Assembly (NCBI RefSeq): GCF_014196765.1
Contig: NZ_JACIEE010000002.1
Span: forward strand, 310,001 to 374,000
Length of the DNA: 64,000 nt
Reading direction: 5' to 3'
DNA from: Mycoplana azooxidifex
GTDB taxonomy: Bacteria; Pseudomonadota; Alphaproteobacteria; Rhizobiales; Rhizobiaceae
The number at the start of each line of letters is the position of its first letter. Position 1 is the first letter of the stretch. The notes beneath the pieces were generated by a model, which saw only the letters and a program-made list of their open reading frames with translations, was not told where the DNA came from and did no database searches. A program made the translations under genes and the position numbers. Below, piece after piece: positions 62,046 to 64,000 of the stretch.

Positions 62046-62669
62046 ATGAGCGACATTGAGTTAACAACCGGTGACTTCACCGAGGAAAGCGAGCCCTTTT
62101 CCCTGTTTGCGAAGTGGCTGGCGGACGCCGGAAAAAGCGAGCCGAACGACCCGAACGCCGTGGCGCTTGCGACCGTGGATGCCTCAGGCCTGCCGAATGT
62201 CCGCATGGTGCTCCTGAAGGGATTCGATGAACGCGGATTCGTTTTCTACACGAATTTCGAAAGCCAGAAAGGGCAGGAAATCCTGGGGGCCGGCAAGGCG
62301 GCCATGTGTTTCCACTGGAAATCGCTCCGCAGGCAGGTACGCCTGCGCGGCCCCGTCGAGGTCGTCTCCGACGCCGAGGCCGACGAATACTACGCCTCCC
62401 GCCCGCGCGGCAGCCGCATCGGCGCCTGGGCGTCGAAGCAGTCGCGGCCCCTGGAGGGCCGTTTCGCGCTGGAGAAGGCGGTGGCGGAATATACCGCCCG
62501 CCATGCCATCGGCGAGATCCCCCGCCCGTCCTACTGGTCCGGTTTCCGCATCAGGCCGGTGTCGATCGAGTTCTGGCACGACCGCCCCTTCCGCCTGCAT
62601 GACCGGGTGGAGTTCCGCCGTACTGCGGCCGAAGGCGAGGGCTGGGAAAAGGTGCGGATGTATCCGTGA
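62046..62669 (+). CDS. pdxH: Pyridoxamine/pyridoxine 5'-phosphate oxidase
   Basis: This FMN enzyme produces pyridoxal phosphate. The 207-aa protein has [56 protein letters not shown] and the C-terminal [20 protein letters not shown] then WEKVRMYP signatures. The start at 62046 is chosen over an upstream in-frame TTG. It is divergent from the lipoprotein gene. Confidence 0.96.
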   Translation: MSDIELTTGDFTEESEPFSLFAKWLADAGKSEPNDPNAVALATVDASGLPNVRMVLLKGFDERGFVFYTNFESQKGQEILGAGKAAMCFHWKSLRRQVRLRGPVEVVSDAEADEYYASRPRGSRIGAWASKQSRPLEGRFALEKAVAEYTARHAIGEIPRPSYWSGFRIRPVSIEFWHDRPFRLHDRVEFRRTAAEGEGWEKVRMYP

Positions 62670-62952
62670 CGACGGGGAGAGCTTCCCCGCCGGTCTGAAG
62701 ATCGAGGGCCGGCGGTTGGACGGCCGGGCCCGTCCTCCATGGCGCCCGCGCCCGGAGCCCGCCGGGCCGCACCTGCAGGCGGCAGGTATACAACTCCCAT
62801 TGGTGTGCTATATTTTCGTGCAGCAGCAAGGTGATACAGGCCCGCGGTCGGGAGGACCGTGCGCGCGTTTCCCGTCGTGAAGCGGGCGCACGCATCGAAG
62901 GGCAAGACTCAATCCAAGGCATTTGCCCAAGGCGGGGCGTGGAGGAGAGTTC

Positions 62953-64000
62953 AATGGCCAGCAATCTTGTTTCCTATCTCATGCAGTTTCTGACACCCGA
63001 CACGATTGCCCGGATTGCGGCCGCGCTGGGCCTCGATACGGACAAGGTGCAGCGCGGTGTCGCGGCCGCCGTGCCGGCGGTGCTGGCGGGGCTCGCGGGT
63101 GTCGCGGCACAACCGGGCGGGGCGCAGAAGCTCGCCGACGCGGCCAGACAGCAGAGCGGCGTCCTCGACAACCTCGGCGGCCTCCTTTCGAGTGGCGGCA
63201 ACCCGGGTTCGCTCACGCAGAGCGGCGTACAGCTGCTTTCGTCGTTGTTCGGCGGCAGCACGAGCGGCACGCTGGCAAACGCGGTCGGCAACTATTCGGG
63301 CCTCGGGCCGAATGCCGGCAGTTCGCTGCTCGGCATGGTGGCGCCCCTCGTCATGAGCGGCATCGCCAAGAAGGTCGGCGGCGACCTCAGCGCCAACGGG
63401 ATTGCCGGCCTGCTCGCCGGCGAGAAGGACAATATCGCCGCCGCGATGCCCTCCGGCCTGAAGGACATGCTCGGCGGGACCGGCGTGCTCGATTCGCTCG
63501 GCGGATCGGCGCGTGCGGCAGCGGCTGCGACTGGCGACGCCGCCGCCCGCTCGGCGGCGGCGGCGTCCGCGGCCGCCCGGCAGACCTCTACGGCGGCGGC
63601 CACGGCTACCCGCAGCGGCAGCAACTGGCTCTACTGGCTGATCGCGGCCCTCGCGCTGCTGGCGATCCTCTACTACCTGTTCGGTCGTCCGACGGAACGG
63701 GTGGCGGAGACCGCGCCGGAGCCGACGCCTCCGGCCCAGACCGAGACCCAGCCGGCGCCCGAGCCCACGGCTGAGCCGGCTCCGGCCGAACCCGCTCCGG
63801 CCGCACCGACCCAGACCGAAGCCCCGGCCACGCCGGCGCCGGCCGGCGGCCTCATGATCGGCGGGGTCGACGTCGGCAAGGAGGTCACTGATACGCTGTC
63901 GGGCCTGCAGACGACCCTGAACGGCGTGACCGATGCGGCGACAGCACAGGCCGCGGCACCCCAGCTCCAGACCGCCTCGTCGACCTTCGACAGGATCAAC
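62953..64000 (+). CDS. DUF937 membrane protein, 3' end outside window
   Basis: The frame is open from an ATG at 62953 (GGAGGAG upstream) to the window end, 349 codons. It has an N-terminal DUF937 domain (about 1-165, Gly/Ala/Leu-rich repeats such as AAVPAVLAGLAGVAAQPGG), an Ala-rich linker, and one membrane segment near 224-244 (WLYWLIAALALLAILYYLF). A Pro/Glu/Ala/Thr-rich stretch follows and then a new folded region begins. The C-terminal domain is cut off, so its type cannot be told. An envelope location is inferred. Confidence 0.85.

Overview
The window is GC-rich, gene-dense chromosomal DNA from an alphaproteobacterium, most likely a Rhizobiaceae member (Sinorhizobium/Rhizobium/Shinella-like). 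I base this on the protein families (ubiA, ispB, a RibB with a degenerate GTP-cyclohydrolase-like tail, BA14K, DUF1217, DUF1344, DUF6101 and HPE1-like proteins, a bioMNY biotin transporter) and on a gene order that matches my memory of rhizobial chromosomes: HDAC-xseB-dxs-tlyA-RNA methyltransferase-MCP-enoyl-CoA hydratase-acyl-CoA dehydrogenase, and dnaJ-fabI-phosphatase-aroC-DUF1344-ribB. No genus is claimed. I see no tRNA, rRNA, CRISPR array, transposase or phage gene.

Layout. 1-13 kb: a TPR protein (cut by the window edge) and ispB on the minus strand; then a plus-strand run of DUF2007, a TrmN6-like methyltransferase, an S49 peptidase, a small membrane protein, a sugar epimerase-like protein, glyQ, lemA-DUF2207, an orphan HigA-like antitoxin and glyS. 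The glyS gene carries a lower-GC in-frame insertion. 13-24 kb: DUF523, HPE1-like, purD, ubiA, DUF6101, a six-repeat DUF1217 protein, an FAD-linked oxidase with tsaC, and a degenerate GGDEF protein. 24-33 kb is accessory metabolism: 1-Cys peroxiredoxin, persulfide-dioxygenase-like protein, Tat-exported arylsulfatase, a cobalamin riboswitch in front of a glycine-betaine-type Rieske demethylase and its reductase (gbcAB-like), GH25 lysozyme and BA14K. 33-48 kb: acyl-CoA dehydrogenase and enoyl-CoA hydratase behind a LiuR-like box, a 23S methyltransferase-like gene with tlyA, an SDR/LysR divergent pair, a chemotaxis receptor, dxs, pirin with an HxlR regulator, xseB and HDAC. 48-64 kb: bioMNY, a YcaQ-type DNA glycosylase, a YefM/RelE toxin-antitoxin pair, a sulfotransferase-like gene, ribB, aroC, a CHASE-PAS-GGDEF-EAL protein, DUF1344, a histidine phosphatase, fabI, a DnaJ-like protein, a lipoprotein, pdxH and a DUF937 protein cut by the window end.

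The most interesting unit is at 28.7-31.5 kb. A clear cobalamin aptamer (28861-29028) lies in the leader of a two-gene operon for a Rieske oxygenase and its reductase resembling glycine betaine demethylase GbcAB, and a hairpin covers part of the oxygenase's ribosome binding site. This predicts that betaine demethylation is switched by vitamin B12. Possible reasons are that betaine feeds glycine into the ALA-synthase route to corrins, or that the enzyme is a B12-independent substitute. Second-tier points are the glyS insertion, the separation of glyQ from glyS, the epimerase lacking its catalytic tyrosine, the sulfatase with a CTAGR active-site motif, and a LiuR-like operator in front of the acyl-CoA dehydrogenase.
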